The notes under the pieces were generated by a model. The model searched no databases, was not told the DNA's origin, and worked only from the letters and a program-made list of their open reading frames with translations. A DNA stretch of 64,000 bases from Gemmatimonadaceae bacterium (GTDB taxonomy: Bacteria > Gemmatimonadota > Gemmatimonadetes > Gemmatimonadales > Gemmatimonadaceae). The stretch is from contig JADKJT010000008.1 in NCBI GenBank assembly GCA_016720905.1, positions 175,325 to 239,324 on the forward strand, written 5' to 3'. This document shows positions 28,362 through 37,340 of the stretch, one piece after another. The position numbers and the translations under genes were made by a program. How positions within the stretch are numbered: position 1 is the first letter of the stretch; every line of letters begins with the position of its first letter.

Positions 28362-30697
28362 GACGCCCGGTGATTGGGTCGCGTGCTGGCATCGAACTTG
28401 GCCTGGTGACAGCTCACGCACGTCGTGGGTTTGCCACGGAACACGCCGTCCGCGTGGCATCTTTCGCACGTCGTGGCGCGATGCGCCCCCACCAAGGGGA
28501 ATCGCGAGTGGTCGAACGCCGCCGGTTTCCACGCCGTCACCGTGTGGCAGGTTTCACAGGTGGTACTGTAGCCGGACGTGCGGTGATTGGGCTGCGTGGT
28601 CGCGTCGAACTTGCCCTGATGGCAGCTCACACACGTGGTGGGCTTGCCCCGATACACGCCATCGCCGTGACAGAGCTGACAATTCACCGCGCGATGGGCA
28701 CCGGCCAGCGGGAATTGCGTCTGGTTGTGATCGAAGGTCGCCGGCTTCCAGCCGGTGGCGGTGTGACAGCTCTCACAGGTGGCGGGAATCCCGGTGGTGC
28801 GATGATTGGGCTGCGTGGTGGCGTCGAAGTCACGCTGGTGACACGACTGACAGATGCTTGGCTTGCCGGCGTAGACCCGGTCGCTGTGACAGGCGAGACA
28901 GGTGGCGCCGACATGCTTGCCCAGCAGCGGGAAACGCGTGGCGTTGTGGTTGAATGGCGTGCCGGTCCACCGTTGCGTGCTGTGGCAGCTTTCGCACGTC
29001 GTCGCGAAACGGGCCTGCGCGTGGTGCGGCGCCGTGGTCGCGTCGTACGTGGTCTGGTGACATCCCACGCACGTCATCGGCTTGCCGCGGAATACGCCGT
29101 CGCCATGGCAACTGCGACAGCTCAGCGTCAGATGCGCACCGGTCAACACAAAGCGCGTGATCGCCGCATGATCGAACTGGCCGTGTTCCCACTGCGCCGG
29201 CGTATGACACGTCTCGCACGTGGTGGGGAACCCCAGCTGGCGGTGGTTGGGCTGCGTGGTCCCATCGTAGTTGCGCTGGTGACACGACTGGCACACCGCC
29301 GACTTGCCCGCATAGACCTTGTCGCTGTGGCAGGCCAGGCACGTCTGCGGCACATGGCGCCCGGTCAACGGGAAACGCGTCTGCGCATGATCGAATCGCG
29401 CACCGGCCCAGGCGGTGGTGGTGTGACACGATTCGCACGTGGCGGCGAACCGGGCCTGCGCGTGATGCGGATTGGTGGTGGCGTCAGCCTTGCCCTGATG
29501 GCAGCTGGCACAGGCCATCGACTTGCCCTTGAACACGTTGTCGGCGTGACACCCCGCGCAGGTGACCGCGCGATGGTTGCCGGTCAGCGCGAATCGCGTG
29601 GTCCCGTGATCAAACGGTGCGCCCAGCCACGTGGTGGTGGTGTGACAGCCTTCGCATGTATTGGAGAATCCCGCCGCGCGATGGGGCGGCTTGCTGGTGC
29701 GATCGACATCGGGCTGATGACAGCTGAGACAGGTGGATGGCGTGCCCGCATAGGTGCCGGTCTTGTGGCAGGATACGCAAGTCGCGGCCACGTGCTTGCC
29801 AGTGAGCGGGTACTTGGTCTGCGTCTGATGATCGAACTTGGCGCCTTTCCATTGCGCCGTGCCGTGGCAGGATTCGCACGCGGTCGGGAATCCCTGGCTG
29901 TGCTTGGGTTCGGCCGCCGCGGCGTAGTCGGCCTGATGACACGAGACGCAACTCATGCTGCGCCCGGCATACGCGTTGTCCGCGTGACAGCCGGCACAGG
30001 TCGCCGTCTGGTGCTTGCCGGTCAGGGCGAATTTGGTGGTGTTGTGGTCGAACGAGGCGCCAGTCCAGGTGGAAATCGTATGGCAGCTGGTGCAGTCCTG
30101 CGAAAAATGCGCGGCCACGTGATTGGGCGACTTGGTGGCCCGGAACGTCGGCGCATGACAGCTCTGACAGGAGCTGCTGCGCGCGGCAAACTGCAGTTGG
30201 CCGGGTCCCGTGCGAATGTGGCACGACTCGCAGGTGGCGATGGCGTGGGCGCCGCGCAACGGGAACCGCGACGCCTGATGCGTGCGTACAGCCGTGCCGC
30301 GATCGATGAAGCTGCGCGTGTTGTGACAACGGGCGCAGCTCACGCCGAATTCACCCTTGTGCGGATCGGAATGGCAGGAGGCACAGGTGGTGGTGACGCC
30401 CTTGAAGTCGAGCTGCTTGTGACACGACAGGCAGGTGGCGCGCTCGTGCGCGCCGACCAGCGGAAACGTGCGCTCGGCATGCTTGAACGTCGGGGCGATG
30501 CGCGCCGGCTTCCAGGCATCCGCGCGATGGCAACTGGCGCAGGCTTCGCGCAACTCGGTGCCGTGCGGTGAGCTGACCGTGGACGCTGCCGTGGCGACGC
30601 GCAGAGGCGGCTGAATGGCGGGACGCGGTTGCGCCCCGCCAACACCGGTGGCACCGAGGAGGGCCACGCCCAGCAGCAGTCGTAGCGACCACGTCAT
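27758..30697 (-). CDS. Giant multiheme cytochrome c, 5' part (37 CXXCH)
   Basis: Starts at ATG 30697, which overlaps the stop of the 23-heme gene by 4 bases and follows a purine-rich AAGGGGG; the signal peptide is MTWSLRLLLGVALLGATGVGGA. I count 37 CXXCH motifs before the frame leaves the repeats near 27833; the final ~25 residues to the stop at 27758 are out of frame. From about residue 150 the protein is built from ~73-residue units with the order FPL.G.H...CxxCH, G.....CxxCH, ..P.H.....CxxCH. Extra conserved histidines in FPL.GAH and in P-N-H are good candidates for the second axial heme ligands. The likely role is long-range electron transfer outside the inner membrane. Confidence 0.85.
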   Translation of the reverse strand: MTWSLRLLLGVALLGATGVGGAQPRPAIQPPLRVATAASTVSSPHGTELREACASCHRADAWKPARIAPTFKHAERTFPLVGAHERATCLSCHKQLDFKGVTTTCASCHSDPHKGEFGVSCARCHNTRSFIDRGTAVRTHQASRFPLRGAHAIATCESCHIRTGPGQLQFAARSSSCQSCHAPTFRATKSPNHVAAHFSQDCTSCHTISTWTGASFDHNTTKFALTGKHQTATCAGCHADNAYAGRSMSCVSCHQADYAAAAEPKHSQGFPTACESCHGTAQWKGAKFDHQTQTKYPLTGKHVAATCVSCHKTGTYAGTPSTCLSCHQPDVDRTSKPPHRAAGFSNTCEGCHTTTTWLGAPFDHGTTRFALTGNHRAVTCAGCHADNVFKGKSMACASCHQGKADATTNPHHAQARFAATCESCHTTTAWAGARFDHAQTRFPLTGRHVPQTCLACHSDKVYAGKSAVCQSCHQRNYDGTTQPNHRQLGFPTTCETCHTPAQWEHGQFDHAAITRFVLTGAHLTLSCRSCHGDGVFRGKPMTCVGCHQTTYDATTAPHHAQARFATTCESCHSTQRWTGTPFNHNATRFPLLGKHVGATCLACHSDRVYAGKPSICQSCHQRDFDATTQPNHRTTGIPATCESCHTATGWKPATFDHNQTQFPLAGAHRAVNCQLCHGDGVYRGKPTTCVSCHQGKFDATTQPNHRTSGYSTTCETCHTVTAWKPAAFDHSRFPLVGAHRATTCERCHADGVFRGKPTTCVSCHQAKFDASTRPNHRASGIATTCESCHTATAWTPATYDHAVTRFPLAGAHRAVSCASCHSDGVYRGKPTTCVSCHQTKFDATTQPNHRTAGYGTACETCHTVTAWKPAGFDHALTRFPLVGAHRSATCLACHGDGVYKGKPMTCVSCHQAKFDASTRPNHRASGIATTCESCHTATAWTPATYDHAVTRFPLAARIARSAVPAATAMASIAASRRPV

Positions 30698-32799
30698 CGT
30701 GCCCCCTTCGGTTTCGCGGTATGACAGGATTCGCACGCGGTGGACACACCAGCGTACTGCCGGCGCGCCGATTCCGGTGTGTTCGGCATCACCGAACGCG
30801 CTGGCGCGATCGGATGACACTTGGCACAGGCGACCGTCGCGTGGGCGCCAGCCAGCGGGAATTTGGTGGCCTTTTCATGGTCGAACCGTTCGGCACCGGC
30901 AAAACGCAAGACGGTGTGACACGACTCGCAGGCTCCACGATCTTTGCGACGACCGAACTGGGTGCCATGCAACTCTTCGTGGCAGCCCACGCATTGGGCA
31001 CTGCGTGACTGCGAGAACGGCAGGGCCGGCAGAGCCAGCGCACTCAACTTCAGCGAGCCACGCCCCGCCGGCGCTATCAGCTCCTTGTGACAATTCGCAC
31101 AGGGGAGTGCCCGATGGGCTCCTTCGAGGGCATAGCCCAGCGTGCGGTGACTGTCGCTGGTGACAGTGGACGGACGAAAGCGTGCCGTGCCATGACAGCC
31201 ACGGCATGACGCGCTGCCCCCCAAATTGGCCTTTGCGCCACTCGCCAGATAGCGACCGGCATGCGGGTCAGCGTGGCAACTCGCACACGCCGTATCACCA
31301 ACGGCAAACGCAAACTTGGCCTTGCCGGTGGACATGGTCAGCGCCGGAAGACCCTTGCGATCGACGGCATGACAGGCGGCGCACACGGCCGTCGCGTGCG
31401 CCCCTTCAAGGGCAAAACGGAATTTCGCGTGGGCCGCCACGGTCGTCGTGCTGGGCCTGAAGCCCTCCACCGTGTGGCACGACGTGCAGCCGCCCTTGGC
31501 GCCGCGCACCGCCGGTTGCCCATCATGCGCGTCGACGTGACAGTCGGTGCACGTGGTGGCGGTCATCTTGAGGCGGACATACATCGCGGCGCTCAGCACA
31601 CCCTGCGCCGAACCGCCCGTCGCTGACGCGGCGGCAGTGCGGACCGTGGTGTGGCAGGCGGCGCATTTGGTTGACGTATGCTTTCCCTCGAGCGGATACG
31701 CCGTACCGGCGTGTTCCGCCACGGTATAAGTGGCTGGAGCGAATCCTGCCACCTTATGGCAGGCGGCGCAGTCACGGGTTCGGCCCGCTTCGTTCCGATG
31801 TACGTCCGCATGGCAGCCGGCGCAGGTGGCAAAGGCCGGTGTCGGCTTCTCGTTGCCCTTGCCATGACACGCCGCACAGCTCACCGCGCCATGCTTGCCA
31901 CTTAGCGGGTACCGCGTGGCGTCATGGTTGAACTCGCGCTTGTCGATCGTCGCCCACCCCTTCGTTTCGTGGCACGTACTGCACGCGTCCCGAATACGGC
32001 CCTTGTGCGGATCGGCGTGGCAGTCGTTGCACTTCGCATACGGCACCGGGCGGTACAGCGGGATTTTTTCACCCTTCGCCGACAGCTTCAGCGGCAGTCT
32101 CGCGGTGGCGTGGCACTTCTCGCATTTCACGTCCGAGTGTTTGCCGGTCAGCGGATAGCGCGCGTCGTCATGGGCGAACGTGGGAGCCGGTGCCCACGCC
32201 TTGGCATCGTGACACTGGTCGCAGCCACCCTTGAGCGCCCCCTCGTGAATGTCATCGCTGACGTGACAGCTGTTGCAGGTGGTCTCGAATCCAACCCACG
32301 GGGTGCCAGTCTTGCGCTTGGACAGTGCCGCCACCGCTGACTTCCGATACTTCGTGGTGTGGCAGTCCTCGCACTTGGCCTCGACGTGCTTCCCCTCAAG
32401 CGCCCACCCGGCCTGCTTGTGATCAAAACGCGCCTTGCCCGCTCCCGGCCAGGCGATCATCGCAAAGTCTTCGCCGGCATGATCAGGGTGGCAACTCGCG
32501 CATTCCATCCGCTGCGAGGCCGTCAGGCGCGCATGATACCCGCGCTTCTGGTCGATCAGCGACTTCACATCCTTGTGGCAATTGAGGCACGAGGTGGCCA
32601 TCGGCGCCCGCGACAACGAGTGACACTGTACGCATTGCGCGGACCCCTCCAGACTGGCGTGCGGCCGGGCCAACTTGCCGGGCGAGATCTGCCCCGCCAC
32701 GCTGCGCGGGAGCGCCATCACGAACAGCGTCACCATGACGGCCAGCCCGCGCGCCAGCCATCGACGCCTGCCGTCACCACAGTGCAGCGCATGAATCAT
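30694..32799 (-). CDS. 23-heme multiheme cytochrome c
   Basis: 701 residues with an N-terminal signal peptide (ending near RSVAGQ). I count 23 CXXCH motifs, the first at AQCVQCH and the last at TACESCH just before the C-terminus. Spacing is less regular than in the next gene, but the FPL.GAH / YPL.GKH signature preceding a CXXCH recurs about eight times, so both cytochromes share ancestry. It starts with an ATG overlapping the flavoprotein stop and ends overlapping the giant cytochrome start, so translation is coupled. Expected to be periplasmic and to receive or donate electrons at the cytochrome b protein. Confidence 0.9.
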   Translation of the reverse strand: MIHALHCGDGRRRWLARGLAVMVTLFVMALPRSVAGQISPGKLARPHASLEGSAQCVQCHSLSRAPMATSCLNCHKDVKSLIDQKRGYHARLTASQRMECASCHPDHAGEDFAMIAWPGAGKARFDHKQAGWALEGKHVEAKCEDCHTTKYRKSAVAALSKRKTGTPWVGFETTCNSCHVSDDIHEGALKGGCDQCHDAKAWAPAPTFAHDDARYPLTGKHSDVKCEKCHATARLPLKLSAKGEKIPLYRPVPYAKCNDCHADPHKGRIRDACSTCHETKGWATIDKREFNHDATRYPLSGKHGAVSCAACHGKGNEKPTPAFATCAGCHADVHRNEAGRTRDCAACHKVAGFAPATYTVAEHAGTAYPLEGKHTSTKCAACHTTVRTAAASATGGSAQGVLSAAMYVRLKMTATTCTDCHVDAHDGQPAVRGAKGGCTSCHTVEGFRPSTTTVAAHAKFRFALEGAHATAVCAACHAVDRKGLPALTMSTGKAKFAFAVGDTACASCHADPHAGRYLASGAKANLGGSASCRGCHGTARFRPSTVTSDSHRTLGYALEGAHRALPCANCHKELIAPAGRGSLKLSALALPALPFSQSRSAQCVGCHEELHGTQFGRRKDRGACESCHTVLRFAGAERFDHEKATKFPLAGAHATVACAKCHPIAPARSVMPNTPESARRQYAGVSTACESCHTAKPKGAR

Positions 32800-34241
32800 C
32801 CGACCTTGGCGACCTCGCGCGGCATCGGCACGTCCTTCTCCACGATGCGCACACCCAGCTTCTCGAGAAACGCCGACGGAGCTTCACCGCCGATGCGCAC
32901 GATGACCGTGTCGTTGGGCAGGATCATGGTTTCACCCTCGACGTCCATGACCACCACGTCGGAGCGAATTTCGCGCACTTCGCTGCGCAGCATCGGAATG
33001 ACCAGCCCTGACGCGATCGCCTGATTGAGCTTGTCCTGGTTGCGTGCCTTCACCCGCGCAAACGACTCACCGCGATAGCTGAGACGCACTTCCGTATTCG
33101 GTTGGTTGGCCAGCCCCAGCGCCGACTCCACCGCGCTGTCGCCGCCGCCAACCACCAGCACTTTCTGGCCCGCGAATGCTTCCATCTCGACGATGTCGAA
33201 GAACACCTTGTCCGTTTCCTCGCCGGGCACGCCCAGGCGCCGCGGAGTGCCGCGACGTCCCATGGCCAACACCACACGCCGGGCGCGGTAGTGAGCCCCC
33301 TCGGCGACCACATCGAAGAACCGGCCGTCGCGGACGACACGATCGACCTTCACTCCGGTTCGCACCTGCAAACCGGTATTCGCGATGATCGTTCCCCAGA
33401 CCTCAAGCAGCGTCTCCTTGGAAGCGTCCGCAATCCAGAGGTCCCCGTAGAGGGGGATCGACACCGGCTCCGCCAACAGCAATTTCTTGCGCGGATACTT
33501 GCGTACGGTATCGGATACCGATCCCTGTTCCAGAATCACATAGCGCAGACCGGCGCGGAGCGCCTCGAGTCCCGCGCTCAACCCGGCCGGGCCCGATCCG
33601 ACGATGCACACGTCGAATGCCTCCGGATCGCCGTCGTTGCGCGCCTCACACGGCGGCAACTGTGCCACCACGTGCTCGATGGCCATCTTCCCTTCGTTGA
33701 TCGCGTTCTTGATCAGACCGCGGCCGCCCAGTTCACCGACGATGTAGATGCCCGGCACGTTGGATTGGAAATTGCCGTCGATCATCGGGACCGCGATGCG
33801 ATTGATCGCGGCCCCGGTCGTCACGGCAATGGCGCTCACCGGACACGCCGACACGCAGTCGCCGTGGCCTTTGCACAGCGCGTCGTCGACCACGGCCAGC
33901 TTGCCACGCATCACGATGGCGCCGACTTCAGGGCATGCGGCCACGCAGGTGCCACACCCCACACACATGTCAGCCCGCACGAGTGCGCGCGGTGGCGCCG
34001 CACCCGGCGCGGCCGCACCGGGTGCGGACGTCGGTGCACCCACGATTTCGAAGATCTGTTGGGCAATGCCGCACCCCGGACAGTAGGTCGCCGAGAATGC
34101 CACTGATGCGCCGCATCGCGCGCACGGGCGCGATGCCTCTGGCGCGCGCGGGGGCGCCGTGCCGGCCGGCGCACTGCCGCGCAGGTGCCACCAGATGAAC
34201 ACCCCGGTCAGCGCAAAGAACCCAATGGTGGTCAGCAGCAT
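32796..34241 (-). CDS. Membrane-anchored ferredoxin / FAD-NAD(P)H oxidoreductase
   Basis: 481 residues in a modular order: one N-terminal membrane segment (3-19), a zinc-ribbon-like pair CARC/CPGC (40-57), a dicluster ferredoxin domain, and a thioredoxin-reductase-like flavoprotein domain. Cluster 1 has C93, C96, C99 and C103. Cluster 2 reads CKGHGDCVSACP, so the expected second Cys is His126. The FAD loop is VGSGPAG (214-220) and the NAD(P) loop GGGDSA (365-370). The segment PGIYIVGELGGRGLIKNA (163-180), normally at the C-terminus of this fold, lies before the FAD loop. It likely moves electrons between NAD(P)H and the membrane cytochromes encoded on either side. Confidence 0.85.
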   Translation of the reverse strand: MLLTTIGFFALTGVFIWWHLRGSAPAGTAPPRAPEASRPCARCGASVAFSATYCPGCGIAQQIFEIVGAPTSAPGAAAPGAAPPRALVRADMCVGCGTCVAACPEVGAIVMRGKLAVVDDALCKGHGDCVSACPVSAIAVTTGAAINRIAVPMIDGNFQSNVPGIYIVGELGGRGLIKNAINEGKMAIEHVVAQLPPCEARNDGDPEAFDVCIVGSGPAGLSAGLEALRAGLRYVILEQGSVSDTVRKYPRKKLLLAEPVSIPLYGDLWIADASKETLLEVWGTIIANTGLQVRTGVKVDRVVRDGRFFDVVAEGAHYRARRVVLAMGRRGTPRRLGVPGEETDKVFFDIVEMEAFAGQKVLVVGGGDSAVESALGLANQPNTEVRLSYRGESFARVKARNQDKLNQAIASGLVIPMLRSEVREIRSDVVVMDVEGETMILPNDTVIVRIGGEAPSAFLEKLGVRIVEKDVPMPREVAKVG

Positions 34242-34248
34242 ACCGTGC

Positions 34249-35178
34249 CTAGTAGAACCAGGTCGCGCCCATCACCACCACCACCGCCACATGAATCGTG
34301 ACAGCCAGCAGCGCGGTCAGCGCGAAGGGCATGTGGGCGATGTGCCAGAATCGGAACACGCGCTGCGTGGCCTCCAACATGCGCGACTGATCGACCAGCG
34401 CAATCTCCCGCGAGGCCAGCTTGGCGACACGCTTGATGGCCTTCCGATCAACCCCGGGACGCGATGCCCACTCGTTCGAAAGCGTCCGCACGCGATTGAA
34501 GCGACGCACGTCGTCCAGCAGCAGACGCTCGAGCACGCCCATGACCGTCGTCGCGGGTGCCCGTTCTTCCGGCGTGATGGCCCGCATAACGACATCCACC
34601 GGCTCACCCAGCGCGGCGGCAATGGCCTGCAGCAGCGAGTCCCGTTCGCCGGTCACTTCTTCGCGCGTCAACTCGACACCACTGCGCGCGCGCGGAATGC
34701 GCACGTACAGGTAGCGTCCCACCACGCCACTGGCACACACCACCAGCATGGCAATGAAGCCCAGCCCGATCACACCATCGGCACGCCAGGCCGCATGAAT
34801 AGTCAGCAACAGCGGCAGGCCGAGCGCCATCGTGACGTGTACATCAAGCCAGCGACCAATCGCTCCGGTAAACGCCAGCGCGCGATACTTCTTGCGCAAC
34901 GGATACAACCAGAGAAAGACGAAGATCAGGAACGCGAGAATGCCGGCGGTTTGCCCGACCGCTCCCGAGGGCTTGAGGAACGCGTGAAACGGATGGCGAG
35001 GACGGGCGGTGCTCGGCGCGAGGTAGTACGAGGCGCCGGCGAGATTCACCATCGTCAGCACCGACAGCAGCAGCGTGACGGGTACTCCATCCCAGCGACC
35101 GGCGCGCGCCGTGGCCCGCCGTTCGGCGGGGACCTTTCGTGCTGCCGTCGTCGACAGCGTGTGGCTGGGAGCCGTCAT
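34249..35178 (-). CDS. Cytochrome b-like integral membrane protein
   Basis: 309 residues, first gene of the five-gene operon. Membrane segments are near 32-52, 76-93, 113-131, 136-156 and 283-305. Histidines placed within or at the edge of helices (His114, His128, His279, His282, His296) are suitable for two b-type hemes. A charged cytoplasmic domain of about 110 residues lies between helices 4 and 5. It is spaced 7 bases from the flavoprotein gene. By context it should pass electrons across the inner membrane between the flavoprotein and the periplasmic multiheme cytochromes; heme binding is inferred from His placement only. Confidence 0.75.
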   Translation of the reverse strand: MTAPSHTLSTTAARKVPAERRATARAGRWDGVPVTLLLSVLTMVNLAGASYYLAPSTARPRHPFHAFLKPSGAVGQTAGILAFLIFVFLWLYPLRKKYRALAFTGAIGRWLDVHVTMALGLPLLLTIHAAWRADGVIGLGFIAMLVVCASGVVGRYLYVRIPRARSGVELTREEVTGERDSLLQAIAAALGEPVDVVMRAITPEERAPATTVMGVLERLLLDDVRRFNRVRTLSNEWASRPGVDRKAIKRVAKLASREIALVDQSRMLEATQRVFRFWHIAHMPFALTALLAVTIHVAVVVVMGATWFY

Positions 35179-35273
35179 CGTCTATACCTGACCTGCCAAT
35201 CGTCGTGCGCTCTCGCACCGTCCGGATCGGCGGCCGCCGATCCCGTCTGCACCCGCGTCCTCGGTACACCGAA

Positions 35274-35308
35274 CTTATACGGTATTGCCCGCATCGTATG
35301 TAATACGA
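35274..35308 (-). promoter_or_regulatory. Candidate promoter and operator of the multiheme operon
   Basis: On the minus strand a TATAAG (35274-35279) could be a -10 box, about 95 bases before the ATG at 35178. Directly upstream lies the palindrome TCGTAT-GTA-ATACGA (35294-35308), overlapping the -35 position, as expected for a repressor or activator site. The -35 itself matches poorly. Confidence 0.35.
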
Positions 35309-35469
35309 ATCACGGGTTTCGTTCGGGATACTGTATTCCCATGCGGTAGTGACGGGTGGCCTCGGGGGATGGTCACGGGGCTGTGATCCGGCGCACACAT
35401 CTCGCATCAAAAGGTGCGATGCCGGGCCCGGGCCGTGACGATGGCGTCCCGGGGCGACTGCGGCGCGAT

Positions 35470-36036
35470 TCAGCGCCGACTGGACGGCGGCACCAGTCCC
35501 TTCATGCGCATGTAGGTGACGATGTTGCCATAATGCTCGCCGTCGTGCATCACGTTGAGCGCCAACGCACCAAAACGTGTGGAATTGTCGCCGAACAGCT
35601 GAATGGGCGCGCCGCCACTCGTGGCCGGAATCGCATAGGCCCTGGCACAGTAGGCGGTCGATTCCTTGAGCGCTTTCACCAGGGCGGCCTTGGTTTTCGC
35701 CGCCTTCTCCACGGCGTCTTCGGGCGGTTGCGGGTCACCCAGCACGGCGGCACAGATCAGGTTCTGCGTGCCCGCCACGTGGCCAAAGAGTTCGCCAAAC
35801 GTGCGCACCGTGGCCACCGGCCGATACGCGTAGTCGGCCTCGGACAGTTCCTCGGCCGCTGTGGTGATGTAGGCGATGGTCTGCTTCCAGTTGTCGCGCA
35901 TGGCGGTGACACTGGCGTTCGGATCAGCCGGTTTTGTGGTCGCTGGCTGCTGCGCGGATCCGATGACGGGAAACATCAGCGCGACACCGACTGTCAGTGC
36001 CTTCAACCGCGATTGGCCAGCGATGGTCATCAGCAA
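35470..36036 (-). CDS. DinB-family protein with a signal peptide
   Basis: 188 residues (start at ATG 36036, or ATG 36030) with a signal peptide ending near GSAQQ. The four-helix DinB/YfiT layout is visible, with the metal-binding histidines in FGHVAGTQN and HDGEHYGNIV. Most DinB relatives are cytoplasmic thiol-dependent transferases; the exported version is common in this kind of genome and its substrate is unknown. It ends 291 bases before the cytochrome operon start and may be independent of it. Confidence 0.8.
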   Translation of the reverse strand: MLMTIAGQSRLKALTVGVALMFPVIGSAQQPATTKPADPNASVTAMRDNWKQTIAYITTAAEELSEADYAYRPVATVRTFGELFGHVAGTQNLICAAVLGDPQPPEDAVEKAAKTKAALVKALKESTAYCARAYAIPATSGGAPIQLFGDNSTRFGALALNVMHDGEHYGNIVTYMRMKGLVPPSSRR

Positions 36037-36078
36037 TGCCTCTGGTGGGTGAATGTGTGGATACGGTCGGGCGATGAC

Positions 36079-37236
36079 CTATCGTGCGACCGTCACGGAA
36101 AATGGCACCGACATCTGGGTTGGCCTCCACGACATCTCGATCGCGCCGCGATTGGCACCGATCGCACGCACCACAATCGTGAACTCCTCCACATGATTGG
36201 GCACAGGAGACATGGCCATCGGCACACGACCCAGATCCTGCGAGGCATCGTACTGCGTGCCCCACTGGCCCGTTTGCTTGTTGACGATCAGGAAGGTGCC
36301 CGATCTGGTATGCTGGACCCACAGCGTGTACATGCCGGGCGGGACGGTGATTTCTCCGGACGCGGGCGCCCCCAGCACCAACACGCGCGTGGTGAACAGA
36401 TGCGTCGCATCGTTGGCCCCGGCGCGCCACACGGAATCGAACGGCACCAGCATCCCGCCCCACACCGTGCGCTCGCGCACCAGCGGACGACCATAGTCGA
36501 TCACCACCATGCCGCCGGGCCCGAATGCGGCACGCGCATCTTCCCGCACGGACAGGACGCCGGTCGGCTTCATCGCCTTCGCAATCGCGGCGAGATCCAG
36601 ACCGCCGTTGCCGCGCGTGGCCATGGCCTTGTTGGTCGTGAGCGATCCGTCCAGCGACATCAAGCGATTGTTGGCATCGAATCGCAGCGCCATCGCGTAC
36701 GGGCCGCCGCGCAACCGCACGGTGTCACCACCGGTCAACGCAAAACCCGTGAAGCCCATATTGCCGGCTGCGCCGAGCGCGGGAATGGAATCCACGGCGC
36801 CGCCGGCCTTCCTGATGCCCGCCAGCAGTTCGGTCGGTCCAAACACAAACACCGGGAAATTGATCAGCGCCTGCTTGGCCGCGAACGCGCGACGCTGGGT
36901 GCTGTCGGCAAACACCACCTCGCGCACGACGGAGTCGGCACGCACGGTGAATCGCGTTTCGGTGGGCGTGTTGGGTGCGAGCGATCCATCAGCCTGCAGT
37001 CGCTTGATGCTCGCGCCCGTGGGTCGGCCGTCCTTGCCCAGCATCAGGCTGTATTGGACGCGCACCACCGCGGCGCCCGATCGCTGTACCATTTCGCCGG
37101 TCAACGAGGTCGGGGTGCGCGTGTATTGCTCGATGGCGAGGGTGTCCTTGCCCAGCCGGTACACCAGTGAGGCCTGCTGCGCGGCAACACTGGAGGCGCT
37201 GACGGCAAGCGCGAGGACTGACAGTGCGAGACGCAT
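36079..37236 (-). CDS. DUF2911-domain exported protein
   Basis: 385 residues from the ATG at 37236, which opens a clean signal peptide (MRLALSVLALAVSASSVAAQ); the frame stays open further upstream, but that part lies under the divergent sigma-factor gene. The last ~170 residues match DUF2911, with the block SVWRAGANDATHLF and a YTLWVQHT strand. The N-terminal ~200 residues form an unnamed beta-rich domain. Function is unknown. Confidence 0.8.
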   Translation of the reverse strand: MRLALSVLALAVSASSVAAQQASLVYRLGKDTLAIEQYTRTPTSLTGEMVQRSGAAVVRVQYSLMLGKDGRPTGASIKRLQADGSLAPNTPTETRFTVRADSVVREVVFADSTQRRAFAAKQALINFPVFVFGPTELLAGIRKAGGAVDSIPALGAAGNMGFTGFALTGGDTVRLRGGPYAMALRFDANNRLMSLDGSLTTNKAMATRGNGGLDLAAIAKAMKPTGVLSVREDARAAFGPGGMVVIDYGRPLVRERTVWGGMLVPFDSVWRAGANDATHLFTTRVLVLGAPASGEITVPPGMYTLWVQHTRSGTFLIVNKQTGQWGTQYDASQDLGRVPMAMSPVPNHVEEFTIVVRAIGANRGAIEMSWRPTQMSVPFSVTVAR

Positions 37237-37340
37237 CGAAATGGGGTTGGAGGGAACACGTACGGCGCGCGCACGATAAGATGAGACATCACAATTGCGC
37301 GGGCAATGTGACCAACCCTCTGCCACCTGGGTTACTGGGC

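Noticed and set aside
27857..30571. A 904-codon open frame on the plus strand opposite the cytochrome
   Set aside because: It is the antisense of regular CXXCH repeats; its Gly/Arg/Ala-rich repeats mirror the cytochrome codons and it has no ribosome-binding site or family.
26600..30700. Regular repeats that could look like a CRISPR array
   Set aside because: They are coding repeats of about 219 bp with heme motifs; there are no short direct repeats with unique spacers and no cas genes.
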